A stretch of 64,000 nucleotides of DNA from Notospermus geniculatus (GCA_002633025.1 NMRB01000614.1:169022-233021); one strand, 5' to 3'; numbered from the stretch's first letter, positions 10,960-22,436 are shown. Translations and numbers: made by a program. The notes: generated by a model not told the origin, from the sequence alone.

Positions 10960-12160
10960 ATTAACTGACCAACAGGAACAGTAACACTGTCACACGTATT
11001 CATTGGAAAGTGCTCACTAAGAGCTTTCTAATGAATACCTACCTGATGCTTTTTATGTGCTTCTAAAACTTTTACATAATTTTCATAAAACTGGCCTCGG
11101 CAGTCCAAGTGTTAACTGGTTATGGACAAGCAGTGAATTCAATGACATACAGTCAAGGACAAAACAGTGGAAACAACCTGCAACATCGAATTATATTAAG
11201 CAAGATTAAAAAGGATGTTTAATGGAAATAACCTGTAGTTTCTGCTCAATCAGGCAGCTGGTGACATGCCACAGTTCAAATAGGATTCCGTTAAAGCCTG
11301 TTTTTCAATAATTCTCCGTAAGCTGAGGATTTTGACGTCTTTCTTAATTGCTGACTTTCCACAGCGAGAGAAGCCTTTCAGAAGATTACCTCCGTCGAGA
11401 AGCTAGGTTGAATCTCACAGTGTGAATTTAGCTCATATTAGAACATGTGTATCACTGCCAGTACAATCCTATATCTACTGATATTTTTTCGTTAAGAATC
11501 ACAGCAAGTCAGACAATAAGGTAGGAAGGAACTTATCCACGAAGCGGGAATGACAATCAACCACAGCCATAACTATAACGATGAAAGTCAGACCAACATA
11601 AATTTCCTCTTACTTCTCTGAATGGAAACTTTGTGAATATAAGTCCCAGATATCTCAATACCCTGCACATCAGTAGGCCTACTTTTCACCCACCATTCTT
11701 CAAAACTTTCAAACATAAAATATCCACCTCGCACCATCCTCCTCCATTTACCTATACTTAACCGACATGACCAAGTGATAGTCATGACAACCGTCCAAAG
11801 GTATTGTTTATCATAGACAATAATCCCCAGTTCTCCCCTCCGGTAATAATAAGATGAAGTAATGACAAATTATTTTCTGACCAGCCTGGAGGTATTTTCA
11901 TCCCTGTTGTATATACAACCTCACGACAGAGGATTAGACACTGACTCTGAATCCGAGAAAGTGAAAACCCTGTGAAATGAGGTCACTGACAGAAGAACTC
12001 AGACATGACCCATAGCCCTTCTGAAAAAAAAGTGTCTTTCTTCTGAGGTAAACCTATCTTTCAAAGTTAAAACCCTGTGAAATGATGTCACTGGCCACTG
12101 GACCATGATGTAGATGGGGTCACCATCATGTGAGGGTCAGAAACAATGGACATCTTCATC
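10960..12160. other. Intron sequence, no feature recognised
   Basis: No exon or repeat was recognised apart from the decayed right arm of a possible outer element near 11100-11120. Confidence 0.4.
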
Positions 12161-12171
12161 AACCAATGAGA

Positions 12172-12947
12172 CGGCAGTTCGAAAACGCCGAACCACCAAA
12201 CACGCCGAACCGCCAAACTTGGTGCGCAGAACTCTGCCCTAATTTCGAAAAGACAGAACTGTAACCAATTTTTTTCAAAACTGCCTAAATTTGTGATTTT
12301 ATGTTCCAATCAGTCTTCGAATATGTCAACTTGTCTTGTCCGTTCAACAACAGCAAAATATGTATCGTGTAGGCCCCCAATACCATCTACAGCTAGAGTT
12401 TAGTGATGTAATCATTACCTCTCCATCGAAGAGGTTCCACAAACAATATAGGGCCTACTATCAGCACAGATTGTGTGAATTCTAGGTATCTCATAGCATA
12501 AATATGCAAATTAGGAAATTTTGAAAAATATGGTTAGGGTTCTGTCTTTTCGAAATTGGGGTACTACCGTTTTTTCGCGACTATAGGGCGCACCTGACTA
12601 TAAGGCGCACCCCCTAATTTCACCCTAAATCTTTGACAAAATCCATACATTAGACGCACTGCACTATAAGATGCAGTCGTCAGGTGAAGCACAGCAATGC
12701 TTCAGTGCACACATGTATACACAATGTATGGCTGGTCAGTTTCTGTGTTGATCGTTCCTGGTGACACTTCTGATGAAATTGTCGGACCCAAGCCGCAGAT
12801 AAGGCGCACCACACTATAAGGCGCACCCCCAATTTTAGACCCTTTTTCACGAAAAAGGCCGCGCCTTATAGTCGTGAAAATACGGTACTCGGCATACCAA
12901 GTTCAGCGGTTCGGCGCATTCGGCGGTTCGGTGTTTTCGAACTGCCG
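12172..12947. mobile_element. Inverted-repeat element with 9-bp target duplication (Mutator-like?), interrupted
   Basis: Arms start CGGCAGTTCGAAAACGCCGA on the left and CGGCAGTTCGAAAACACCGA on the right in reverse complement. They continue for about 100 bp through GCCGAACCGCC and AATTTCGAAAAGACAGAAC. A 9-bp direct repeat CCAATGAGA flanks it (12163-12171 and 12948-12956); 9-bp duplications are typical of Mutator-like elements. The right arm is split by a second element at 12565-12887. No transposase is present. Confidence 0.75.
12565..12887. mobile_element. Nested MITE with GACTATAAGGCGCACC ends
   Basis: The ends TACCGTTTTTTCGCGACTAT and TACCGTATTTTCACGACTAT (reverse complement of the right end) are inverted. 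AAGGCGCACC words recur at both termini. It lies inside the right arm of the older element at 12172-12947: removing it restores pairing between the two arms. A TAC on each side may be a 3-bp duplication, but the exact end is ambiguous. Confidence 0.8.
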
Positions 12948-12956
12948 CCAATGAGA

Positions 12957-13605
12957 AAGACTTGTCAATTTCATATATCTTGGTTGGGGAACTTGAAACT
13001 GAGTTGTGCTGATTCTGCAAAATCAAATTCTTTGATAAATAAACTACTTGATCCATTGATATGAATGAAAAGGTCTTTGTTGATTTCAACCTGACAGCAG
13101 AGACAGAGTGAAATTGACACCACCTGTTGTATTTCAAGGTGTCGGCATTCAAGAACAGTCGGCGCGTGTTCTCACAGAATCGGGCAGACAATCTTCGTTG
13201 ACGTGATAAACTATCTAATCAATTGAAGTGTTCGCACTTCAGGATGTTTAAGCTTCTTAACATGTCGTTAGCTTTTCCTTGATAATAATGAGAATGCTTG
13301 CAAATTTAATGGCGTGGGATAATATTGGGTTGGAACAGGTTTTGTTGCACGAGTCCGGATGTGGTGATGAGTGATAATGCCAGTGTTGTTGATAGGGAAC
13401 TTACACCATCACTAATGTGTTATTTTATAAGATACAGCATCTACAGGCAACAAATTGGAAATAACAATGTAAGTTTTGATTTCATTTCAAACTCCATGAT
13501 CTTACTGTGATCTTCACTCGTTTTTATCTCCAGACTGGAGACCTTTGAAATATTGCCTGTGCTATCTTGGCTTTGCATTCATCTGGGCTTGGGAGCTTGA
13601 AAAAG
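12957..13605. other. Intron sequence, no feature recognised
   Basis: A GTAAGT follows ACAAT near 13470, but the phase-2 frame before it gives no start codon or plausible peptide, so it is not called an exon. Confidence 0.4.
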
Positions 13606-13899
13606 TGCTTGGGCTTGGGAGCTTGAAAAAGTGCTTGCACATCTTGATATTCCATCAGTCACTAAGGGGATGTCCAAGGGAGCACTCCATACTTCTTGTA
13701 ACAAATCTTGGAAATTTATCGAAATTTTTCAATCTGAAGGACTTTGTTGAAATTAACTGTAAATTTTCAATCAAAACGCAACGAGCAACCCTTCTTTCAC
13801 GAAGACCTGGATCTTCTGCTCCCTGTGAAGGGAAGGACGTCTATGACTGGTCCCAGCCAGAAGCAGCACACCTCTAAACTGAGGGTAGCATGGCTATAA
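13606..13899. repeat. Direct repeat copy A (about 294 bp)
   Basis: This segment is nearly identical to 14468-14760. Both run from TGCTTGGGCTTGGGAGCTTG to GGTAGC..TGGCTATAAT. A further partial copy of the first 30 bp precedes copy A (13583-13605). The pair flanks a different repeat at 13900-14467. The copies lack TG..CA ends, so they are not called LTRs. Confidence 0.85.
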
Positions 13900-14467
13900 T
13901 AGGAGCTGTCAGCGAGTTGACCACTAGGTGTCACTACGGCCCAATTCAATGCATGTAGCGGACCCATTCATTCTTGACCGAGCACCACTCACATGGCCGG
14001 ATTTTCCTGTGTACTGGTCCACTAGAAACAAAGATCCATCTCTTGGTAAGGGAGAAATAACACTTTTAGTGATTTTGGATTTGGCCCCCTAGTGGCAAAG
14101 TCGAGAATCTGATTTCAACCAAATTTTGTCTGTATGTGGCTATAACCTAGAGGTAAATGTGTAGAAAGTTTCAACACAGTAGTTCGAACCATTATCAAAA
14201 TACAGCCCTTTGAAATTTTTCACAAAACGCCCCCTGGAGGCCAAAATAGGAATCCAACCACGCTCAAAATCGAACTTGACCTAGATCTTAGGCCCATGTA
14301 CACACCCACCAAAGATCAAAAAGATTCCTCAAAAAATAAAGGCGCTAGTGCTAACAAACCAAAAGTTTACGTACGTACGTACGTATTGACGCACGACAGA
14401 CCACCACTCAATGACCCCAACCACAGCTTAAGCCCTGCTGGGCCTTGCGGCCAAGCGGGCTAAAAAC
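13900..14467. repeat. Interspersed repeat between the two direct repeats
   Basis: Contains a short (CGTA)n run at about 14371-14385 and ends GGGCCTTGCGGCCAAGCGGGCTAAAA. Several phrases (CCCCCTAGTGG, CGCCCCCTGGAGG) look like transposon remnants. I do not recognise the family and no reading frame is preserved. Confidence 0.5.
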
Positions 14468-14760
14468 TGCTTGGGCTTGGGAGCTTGAAAAAGTGCTTGC
14501 ACATCTTGATATTCCATCAGTCACTAAGGGGATGTCCAAGGGAGCACTCCATACTTTTTGTAACAAATCTTGGAAATTGATCGAAATGTTTCCATCTGAA
14601 GGACTTTGTTGAAATTAACTGTAAATTTTCAATCAAAACACAACGAGCAACCCCTTTTTCACGAAGACCTGGCTCTTCCCCTCCCACCGTGAAGGATGTC
14701 TATGACTGGTCCCAGCCAGAAGCAGCACAACTCTAAACTGGGGGTAGCGTTGGCTATAAT
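14468..14760. repeat. Direct repeat copy B (about 293 bp)
   Basis: Second copy of the 13606-13899 segment with scattered substitutions. An open frame starting inside it (14696-14959) has a hydrophobic run VALAIIVILL but no supporting splice context; it is left unannotated. Confidence 0.85.
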
Positions 14761-15394
14761 TGTCATCCTTCTTTCCAAGACGGGCTTTCTGCTCAGCAGG
14801 GTAGGACACTCTGAGGTCCATGCCAAAAGTAGCACACAGAAACGCCTACAGCAATATGCCAGCCATGAGAGGGCCGTGGAGTCAAAACAATGTCACCATT
14901 GTATGGACAATCTGAATCCTGATTTGCTTGACCCAATGAACATTTCTGACCCCTGCTGACCCAGATTGTCCTCAACAATTCAGACACAAATGCAACACAG
15001 TGCATCTGTGATATGAAGGGAAGCTATTCAGGGGGATGTCTTACATGTGCCAGTGTTAGCTCCGGTGAGGAACATTTCATGCGATACGCCTAGGATTGCA
15101 AAATTGACAGGACTGTTTTGAGGTCTACCCTCCCTCATCCTATCAGTTATCACACAGCTTCACAACAAAAGCAGTTCCCGACACGTGTTTTTGTTCCGAA
15201 CACTCGAGATAAGCGGCATGATTTATTCCCGTCAGACTCAACTTGGCAACAAAGGATGTGATCCAAAACTCCTGGACTCATGTATGAGGAGCTGAAGTCT
15301 GAGTAACAACACAGGAACATATTATCAGTCTCATCAGAAGGTAATAGCTGACCAGGCCACCAGAAAAACTGTCGAACATGACCACGTTGATACC
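14761..15394. other. Intron sequence upstream of exon 1b
   Basis: The frame of exon 1b stays open back to a TGA at 15293-15295 with no other in-frame ATG. A possible acceptor (ATATTATCAG, near 15328) leaves open that 1b is an internal exon. A short upstream ATG at 15378 starts a six-codon frame whose TGA overlaps the 1b start as ATGA. Confidence 0.35.
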
Positions 15395-15471
15395 ATGAGC
15401 TTGTTCTGTGTTGAGGACTATGCTGACTTTGCTGAATATGAATTAAATGAGCTTGAACTGGAGGAGTACCT
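15395..15471 (+). CDS. FMRFamide-type GPCR, alternative first coding exon 1b
   Basis: Encodes 25 residues beginning MSLFCVEDYADF plus two bases (CT), followed by a consensus GTAAGT donor at 15472. The end is phase 2, identical to exons 1a and 1c, and joins to the receptor exon at 25697 without changing frame. The peptide has three tyrosines (9, 15, 25) in a strongly acidic setting, with ten Glu/Asp in 25 residues, and one cysteine at position 5. Spliced products would be 390 or 429 residues. A six-codon upstream frame ends on the start codon (ATGA), which could lower initiation. It could instead be an internal exon, because the frame is open upstream to 15296. No transcript evidence is available; the call rests on donor, phase and the shared acidic-tyrosine character. 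Confidence 0.6.
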
Positions 15472-15598
15472 GTAAGTATAATGGCAGGACCTTGTTTTTT
15501 TCATCTGCACTTTGACCCACCCATCAAAATACACCCTTTGTGTTGTTGTTGCTGATCTTCTATTGATGACACAACCATGGACTTGAGTGATAGGCTAC

Positions 15599-16477
15599 GA
15601 GTATGGATATTTCGACAGTCATTTTTTCGACAGTCAGCAGTCAACAGTCAACAGTCATTTTTATGAAAAAATATGGTAGCCCATTAGGATTGTAGGCCTA
15701 TGCAAGTTTTCATAATAATAGAATGCCAGTGACATGAGTGACCTACCAGTGGCTGGTAAGCAGATACACAGTAGGATTCATATCGGCCTATACCATGAAT
15801 CTGGGTCATCTTGGCATTATGAGGCTGATTGAATAGCAGACAACAGAAGTCCTGTTGTGTGAACACTTTTTCAAGGCGACCAATCTGAAGCGCAGATAAA
15901 GGGATTCGAAATTACGTCACAGCACTGACGTTGGATATAATGTACCGTACCGGTGTAATGTTTTTCACTGCCCACCAAACAAAAGATTGACGGAATAAGC
16001 GGCAACGTGACAATGAGGGAGGCACTGATAAACAGTCATGTCTTTCTGTATTTGAGTGTCCGCCGAACAATAAAGTGGGCATTGTCACACGGGGGCATTC
16101 TCACACACCGACAGAAATTGCAGATAACAGATAAAAGAACTGCCATTATTCTGGGACTCTTTTTCTGGACGACCCTATAAATGCAATCTCCACTGGACGA
16201 CTCACTATAGCCGTCTGAGCACTGCTTCATGCAGCAGACCCTACTGGGCCACCGTAGAATCTTGTGCTTCAACTCCGAATATCCTTTAGGTTACTAGATA
16301 CATTGAAATCGCCTTCGCGGTAAAAGTAATGACCGTGAAGCACTGAAAAGAGTGAAAAAAACAACTAGTTGTTTTTGTTTCAAACATTTTATTGAATTAA
16401 AGCAAATTTCCTATAATTTACAAAATGACTGTTGACTGTTGACTGTCAAAAAAATGACTGTCGAAATATCCATACTC
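15599..16477. mobile_element. Non-autonomous hAT-like element, 879 bp, 8-bp target duplication
   Basis: The inverted ends share GAGTATGGATATTTCGACAG and continue for about 70 bp through repeated CAGTCAACAGTCA words. An exact 8-bp duplication TAGGCTAC flanks both sides (15591-15598 and 16478-16485), the size made by hAT transposases. The interior has no transposase; a 78-codon minus-strand frame (16036-16272) shows no family motif. It begins 128 bp after receptor exon 1b. Confidence 0.85.
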
Positions 16478-16485
16478 TAGGCTAC

Positions 16486-17370
16486 ACACTTGCTTATCAT
16501 TGGAGCTTGTACCCCCTCTCGGTTCATTGTGACAAGCAGCATGCCATTCTTACATTGACAATGAAGTACATACACCACGTGTAGATCATGTCGTGGTTGA
16601 AAATCATACACACTTCACTTGCACTGCCGACCAAGTACGCCACATGGATCATCGACAGAATTTGATGTCAGTTTGTTGTCAGCGTGGCAGATAGTTCTAT
16701 GATGACGTCATCTGCACATGCTCTAAACGACATTCGCATGCTAAATCGCACCAGTGATGTCACTGCCTCTTTGGTAAGACGTGGTCACAGCTGCTTGACG
16801 TCACGACAAATCTCCTCTCTGACACTGTTTATTGGCCAGATTACCCAAACACCTGGGCTCAGACACCATTTAGCGGGTGAGATACCAACATCAGGGTTGG
16901 CAATCTCCGTCTACAGAGCCAGAGAGAAAAAAGACAGTTCAAACGAAGGACAGATCAAGATTGAGTGATTTCTAAGTCATCTGCGACAGATCATTAACTT
17001 CCGTCAAGGTGATGATGTATTCGCAAGATACTTTTGCCGCCCTTCTCAGATAAGATCGCAGAAGGATGACTTCCTGTCTTTGATTGCACTGAGGTTTGCC
17101 AATTAATGCTCCATGGACGATACCAAGAATGAACGACTTAAAGCCATTTTCTTGGAAATGGGATGTGACAATTATGATTTCATTGGTGTTTCTCAGACGA
17201 AATCGCAACCTTGTCCGGACTGCCGTGCGATTTTGAGATGCACCCCTTGTATGAAGGTTGCGTGGGGGAATATTATGAAGGATTTACTGCGGAAGAACGC
17301 ATGCACAAGTGTATGGAATGGAGGCCTTTAGATCCAGCTTTTGTTGACATAGTAATTGTATTCTTTCCAT
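16486..17370. other. Intron sequence, no feature recognised
   Basis: A short frame at 17113-17331 has a CPDC..CTPC cysteine arrangement but is unsupported by splice sites or homology that I can recognise. Confidence 0.3.
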
Positions 17371-17645
17371 CAGGGCCGAAGCCATAGCACTATTGACCCT
17401 ATTAAGTATGAACGAGGCCATTGCAAGCTACTCTTGTTCCTCACTCGCTGCTCTTTTCCTCACTTAGATGGGGTCTTTTACTTGCCCTTACAAAGGTACA
17501 AGGCACAAGGCGCCACGGCTTACTGTCCCATGCGACGGGCGTAAAGAGCGAAGGATGATTAATCCCCTACGGTTCCAGCTGGATTCGAAGCAGGGACCTG
17601 CCGGTTGCTAAGCGGATGTAGTAACCACTCGCTATGACGCTGTCG
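17371..17645 (-). repeat. tRNA-derived SINE, copy 1
   Basis: Read on the minus strand, the head contains an A-box-like TAGCGAGTGGTTA and a B-box-like GCTTCGAATCC, as in tRNA promoters. The body then matches the copy at 18255-18515, through GACAGTAAGCCGTGGCGCC, GTAAAAGACCCCATCTAAG, and GCTATGGCTTCGGCCCTGATGG at the tail. It does not fold as an intact tRNA, so it is a SINE and not a tRNA gene. Confidence 0.75.
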
Positions 17646-18254
17646 ACAAACCTCTTCTTGCTTTCGTTGTCGATCTTGTGGCAAATCTCAACCTCCCCAT
17701 CAATGATTCTAAACGAACTCCCCATACCTGCTGTGACAATCAACACACCAGCAATTGCTTTCTTCTCCAGCGATCTTCATCATGAAGGAATTGATTCAGA
17801 AGTAAGTGCAAACTTTGAAATGAGATAGAATGACAGCGACCGTGTTTGACATTTGGTGTCAGATTACAACACTTGAATCTTAGAAAGTTTGCCTGCGTGA
17901 CAACCACTTCTAACATTTAGGGACAATGAAATTGGTATTACTTACATTTTACCAATTTATAAGTAACATGGAACAAGACAGCCGCATATTATCGCGTGGT
18001 GATATGGTTGTACTTTTGACAATGACATTCCGTGACATATCTGCCTTTCATGACAGATTCATTCTAGCAATTTTATCTGATTGTGCATGGTACCCACTCA
18101 AGAAAGGGAGGTTTGGGGTGTGAGGGATCTGATGGCATACAGGGAGACAATAGGATTATCCACGACCATGCGGCTGGCTCTATTATGACAGTGGCGTGCC
18201 ACAGAAACGTGGGTTCAGGGCGGGACAAATTTGTATATGTATTAGATTTTTCCG
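17646..18254. other. Intron sequence; holds a weak fourth first-exon candidate
   Basis: Only the 20-bp ATG-to-GTAAGT stretch at 17782-17801 is of interest (see findings). Nothing else is recognised. Confidence 0.3.
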
Positions 18255-18515
18255 TCAGGGCTGAAGCCATAGCATTATTGGCCCTGATGAGTACACAAGA
18301 GGCCATTTCAAGCTACTCATGTTCCTCACTTGGATGGAGTCTTTTACTTGCCCTTGCAATGAAACAAGGTACAAGGCACCACGGTTTACTGTCCCATGCG
18401 ATGGACATGAAGAGCCGGGAATGAAATCCCATATGGCCTGGGCTGGATTCGAACCTGGGACCTGCCGCTTGCTGAGCAGATATGACCACTCAGCTCCTCC
18501 CACTCGGCTATCAGG
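18255..18515 (-). repeat. tRNA-derived SINE, copy 2
   Basis: Same family as 17371-17645. On the minus strand the head shows GCCGAGTGGGAGGAGCTGAG and a clear B box GGTTCGAATCC, followed by the shared body and tail GGCTTCAGCCCTGACGG. The two copies are about 0.6 kb apart in the same orientation and are diverged, so they are probably separate insertions. Confidence 0.8.
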
Positions 18516-19273
18516 GACCTCACGGTGTGCGAGATTGTGTGCATGGTTATGATGGCACCTCCTATGTCAACATGGCTGTATGAGCAATGACATTGACTAT
18601 CAGGAGTTCTTAGCATTCTCCTCCGTCACCACAGAACCCCTGATAAACTCAGGATGCAACTGTACACATAATGAACCATCTTCCGGTCCTAGACTACCTC
18701 CCGCCCACACATAATTGGAAGGGGAAGCATAGTACTGCTAGCTGACAGAGGCATGTCGCCCGCGGAGTGAAAACTGCCCTGCTATCTCGAAGATTAGCAC
18801 TCAACACCAAGGGGTAGCTCTCAGACATTCAGAGTGCGATGGAAGTGACAGAGTAAACAGACCACGACAGACAAGACAAGGGCTCAAGGGGGAACATTTG
18901 CTCCGATAATAGGCTGTGTTTCTGATGGCTAAATACTTTGATTTCGTACAGGGACGTTGCAGTAGAGTCTGATTGATGAACGAGGCCACGAGGGACACCT
19001 CACATCCCGATGATGTCTTAAAAGTTGAGGTATGGGGCGGGATGCCAAGCTCTTAAGGCAACTGTGGGAAATCATTGACATGCACTTAAATTTATCACGT
19101 ATTAACAAAAGAATGGGGGGGGGTCGCAGCAGAGGATGTCTGTGCACGNTAAGTTGCTGTTTTGTGCTTTTGTCCAACCTGACATGCCTGAAGGGATCAA
19201 GTGAGTGCTGCTGAATGTGATCCTTGGGTGCTCAAGAAATGTTTCTTGAGACAAAGGGGTGGAGCATAATAGC
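18516..19273. other. Intron sequence with a single N at 19149
   Basis: No feature recognised. The single N at 19149 is the same kind of mark as at 35929, 45718 and 55697, where it coincides with a sequence jump. Continuity across it should be doubted, although no second copy is present in the window to prove it. Confidence 0.4.
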
Positions 19274-19691
19274 GAGGTTTTGCAAATCTGACGAAACACA
19301 ATCGTGTTTCGTCAGATTTGCAAAACCGCAGAGTACTAAATACGAAATTCAACTTCATTTCCAGGACATAATGTATTTCAGGAGGTACCACAAATGTCCC
19401 TGCTGCCAGTGCGTCTTTTAGGATATCATGTAAGACCGAGAGAATTAGGGTGCATGTTGAATTTTTAAATTTCCACTTTGTATCCATGAAGTGGAAACGA
19501 AAGATATATGTACATTTCAATGTTTAATATACACACGTTAGACACTATTGGTCTAACGTCATACGCTGAAAGACGCTCTGGCAGCAGGTGATATTTGTGG
19601 CACCAACCACCTCCTGAAATACATTACGTCATGGAAATGAAGTCCAATTTCCTATTTCGTACTTCATGTTTCGACAGATTTGCGAAACCTC
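19274..19691. mobile_element. 418-bp foldback element
   Basis: Long inverted arms: GAGGTTTTGCAAATCTGACG at the left pairs with GAGGTTTCGCAAATCTGTCG (reverse complement of the right). They continue through TTCATTTCCA.GAC.TAATG, ATGTATTTCAGGAGGT and CTGCTGCCAG.GCGTCTTT. The left terminus carries an extra perfect hairpin (CGAAACACAATCGTGTTTCG within a longer palindrome at 19277-19327). No target duplication could be assigned and there is no coding capacity. Confidence 0.75.
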
Positions 19692-20343
19692 AATGTCAAC
19701 TGATCACAAATGCTGTGGATATCTTGACTTTTAAGAGCGACCTTCCCTTTAAAAATTTATAAAAGAGTTTTAAAGTAAATCACTGGACTATTTTCACTCC
19801 CAAGCGAGCAGTTTAATAGGGCGAGATTCAGAACAGCCAGACAACCCAATTTTGATTTGCACCAGACCGTTGCAATCACAGCCAAGGGGGCAATGAAGAC
19901 GACCAAAGCAGACAGCTAAACTAATAGAGTTACCTCTTGAGTGGTGAAAACTGCATTTTTTACCAATAAAACCTCGAGTGGTGAAAATTGCATTTTTTTA
20001 ACCAAAAAACATAATATTTCACTCGGCTAAAAGCTGACCAAAGTTTGTATTCAATGAAATTGAAATCATTAGCGACTCAGCCAAACAGACACTTGGCGAA
20101 AAAAGCACCAACACAATTTTTCACTTAGCTCTGTCGGCTGCTTTAGAAGGAATGCGATAACAGCCAGCCAGAGTCGCATCATTGATTTGTTATTGTGAAT
20201 CGCCTCACACGGTCTTAGCTAACAGTAACAGTGTTAGATTAATTCAGTTAGTATACAACGAGGGTTTGTACAAAGTTTCAGAGACTGAAATCATGTTACA
20301 TATGAGAACACCAGGTGGGGTAATTCGATATGACGTGGGCCAG
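19692..20343. other. Intron sequence with a short tandem duplication
   Basis: A roughly 42-bp duplication containing CTCGAGTGGTGAAAATTGCATT lies at about 19935-20010. No exon recognised. Confidence 0.4.
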
Positions 20344-20607
20344 NNNNNNNNNNNNNNNNNNNNNNNNNNNNNNNNNNNNNNNNNNNNNNNNNNNNNNNNN
20401 NNNNNNNNNNNNNNNNNNNNNNNNNNNNNNNNNNNNNNNNNNNNNNNNNNNNNNNNNNNNNNNNNNNNNNNNNNNNNNNNNNNNNNNNNNNNNNNNNNNN
20501 NNNNNNNNNNNNNNNNNNNNNNNNNNNNNNNNNNNNNNNNNNNNNNNNNNNNNNNNNNNNNNNNNNNNNNNNNNNNNNNNNNNNNNNNNNNNNNNNNNNN
20601 NNNNNNN
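20344..20607. other. Assembly gap (264 N)
   Basis: Run of N. Any open frame crossing it is an artefact. Confidence 1.
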
Positions 20608-21731
20608 GTCGCGATCATGACGCAAAGCCAGGTGGCCAAATGCATTGTTGACGTCAGCGTATTCGCCATGCATGGACCACTGCGTTACCGTGACGCTGCA
20701 AGGCAACGGCGGTGACGTGTTTCGACTGTGACGTCAGACTCAGTCGTCTTGTTTTGGGTCGAAAAAAGCGAACAAAAGTGCGATTTATGCGGATGTTGTC
20801 GCTCCTCAGGCAATTTGAATGCGGCCAAACACAACTTCACGGTGAACACATGCCTACTGTGAAAAACGAAGGAAAGTCGTCGAGCCGTTTCGGAGGAGTT
20901 TGAGTTTATTACAGAAATCGCCTTAGACTAATATAATATAGATGTATGCGTGGATACCCTAGGAACAAGAGTAACTCTACATGGGGCGAGGTTGATAAGC
21001 AGTTTAACAACATTTTCAACAGAGGTCTCCCTTAACGCGGGTATGTTTTGCACAGGATAGGGAAGGAATAGAGTGGCTCTTTAATGTGATCAGCTTGTAA
21101 GGAATTTGACGAAACAAATGCTGAATTTGAAACAGAAACTTCTCAACGAGATTTTTGTTTTAAACTGATTTGACCAAAATATCAATCATCCACACCCAAC
21201 TCTATTCAATAAACTGTAGAAGATCAAATAGATTTCATTCAAAGTGAAAATCGACACCAATTATGGAGTACTTTGATAAAGTTCATCACGACCTCAATGG
21301 CGTTGGTATCAAATCTGGACTGTTCACCAAATCACTGTTAATATGAACAGGTAGTCAATAAACACTTGAAGGGCTGCGCACAGCAATTTGGGGGCCATCT
21401 CAAAGGTTGTGAGAAACCGTCGGCATTGCTGAACGAATTGAATAGCCTACCATGACAGCAATATTAGGTGACATTCTTTTGTAACACCCTGTATAATATA
21501 CCCAGCAGTCTAAAGTACACTCGTTTGAACCACTATCATATTACTATTAACCAATACATTTAATACCCACCCCTATGTAGCCTTGAAATGTCATAACATT
21601 CATGGACACCTATTCATCAAAATATTTAATCAACTATTGTCAAACTGACAGTGGAATTACAGCTGTTCAAGTTGGCAAATAAAACGGAACAGTTGGATGC
21701 ACCAGTTGGATGCACGTCATAAAATGGTGAA
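20608..21731. other. Intron sequence upstream of exon 1c
   Basis: No exon or element recognised. An in-frame TAA at 21720-21722 lies 12 bases before the exon 1c start codon. Confidence 0.4.
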
Positions 21732-21817
21732 ATGTTGAATCGACTAAAGTGCAACACCGAAATTATCAACCGAAATATTTCATCCACTGAATATGATTAT
21801 TACGATTATGGCTCTGG
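21732..21817 (+). CDS. FMRFamide-type GPCR, alternative first coding exon 1c
   Basis: Encodes 28 residues beginning MLNRLKCNTE and ending TEYDYYDYGS, plus two bases (GG), then a consensus GTGAGT donor at 21818. The upstream TAA (21720) makes this ATG the first start in frame. The phase-2 end again matches the receptor exon acceptor. Four of the last ten residues are tyrosine, next to Glu and Asp, closely resembling exon 1a (YDYLDDYDG). It adds an N-glycosylation site (NIS) and a cysteine at position 7. Spliced products would be 393 or 432 residues. The likeness to 1a and the identical phase make chance unlikely, but transcript support is lacking. Confidence 0.7.
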
Positions 21818-22325
21818 GTGAGTTTTTTTCTTCCTGATATAATCATTCCATATTGATCAGAATATCATGAGTTTTTTAGCCACCATATGCTGCCATCCCC
21901 ATGATTGATGTCCAGTAGACTTTGTGGCTCTGCGATATCAGCAAGAACTTGGCCTCTTTCTTTTTTGTATCAGCTCAGGGTTCTCCACTAGTGTAACAGA
22001 ACGGGCGCGGCACCCGTTCTAAATGCAGGATTGATCTCATTGCCCAGTCTAAAAATCCGCCGCCCGGTCAAAAAAATCGCCGCCCGGTCAAAATTATTCA
22101 CTTTAAATAAAACTGAGGTTTTCCAAGCACCGACGGGAGCTAGATTTGCATTCCAAAATGCCGAAAAATCGCATTTCAGGGCTTCTAGATTTCAAATTTT
22201 TCTGGGGGAGGCCCCCAGACCGCCCACTGAGGACACACGTGCGGCAGCGGCTTCAGATATCAGTAACTGTGTGACGTCACCAGCGTCCGGTCTGTTTCAA
22301 ACCCCCCAGCTGTGCGTCCTCCAAG
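21818..22325. other. Intron sequence with transposon remnant
   Basis: About 22030-22230 contains doubled GCCGCCCGGTCAAAA words and GGGGGAGGCCCCCAGACC, phrases typical of decayed DNA-transposon sequence. The 100-codon open frame here (22031-22333) follows that remnant and is not called a gene. Confidence 0.4.
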
Positions 22326-22436
22326 CATCCTGAGGTAATCAGTGCTAAGCGCTCACTCCCTTCGTCACCGAACACAACAATTTGTGCATGACGACGAAGG
22401 GAGCGAGCAGCAAGAGCCACTGATTACCTCAGGATG
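22326..22436. mobile_element. Short foldback element, family member 1
   Basis: The left CATCCTGAGGTAATCAGTG is the exact inverse of the right CACTGATTACCTCAGGATG. The arms continue with GCGCTCACTCCCTTCGTC / GACGAAGGGAGCGAGC. A related element lies at 24141-24257. No coding content. Confidence 0.75.

Noticed and set aside
13606-14760. Possible LTR retrotransposon (direct repeats flanking 570 bp)
   Set aside because: The repeats lack TG..CA ends, a primer-binding site and a polypurine tract, and the interior has no gag-pol trace.
18430-18520. tRNA gene
   Set aside because: A and B boxes are present but the arms do not form a cloverleaf, and a SINE body follows.
20182-20715. Long open frames across the N run
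   Set aside because: Frames stay open only because N cannot encode a stop; the real flanks give short unrelated peptides. The same applies to 53743-54265.
22031-22333. 100-codon open frame
   Set aside because: It covers a transposon remnant with GGGGGAGGCCCCC-type phrases rather than a host gene.
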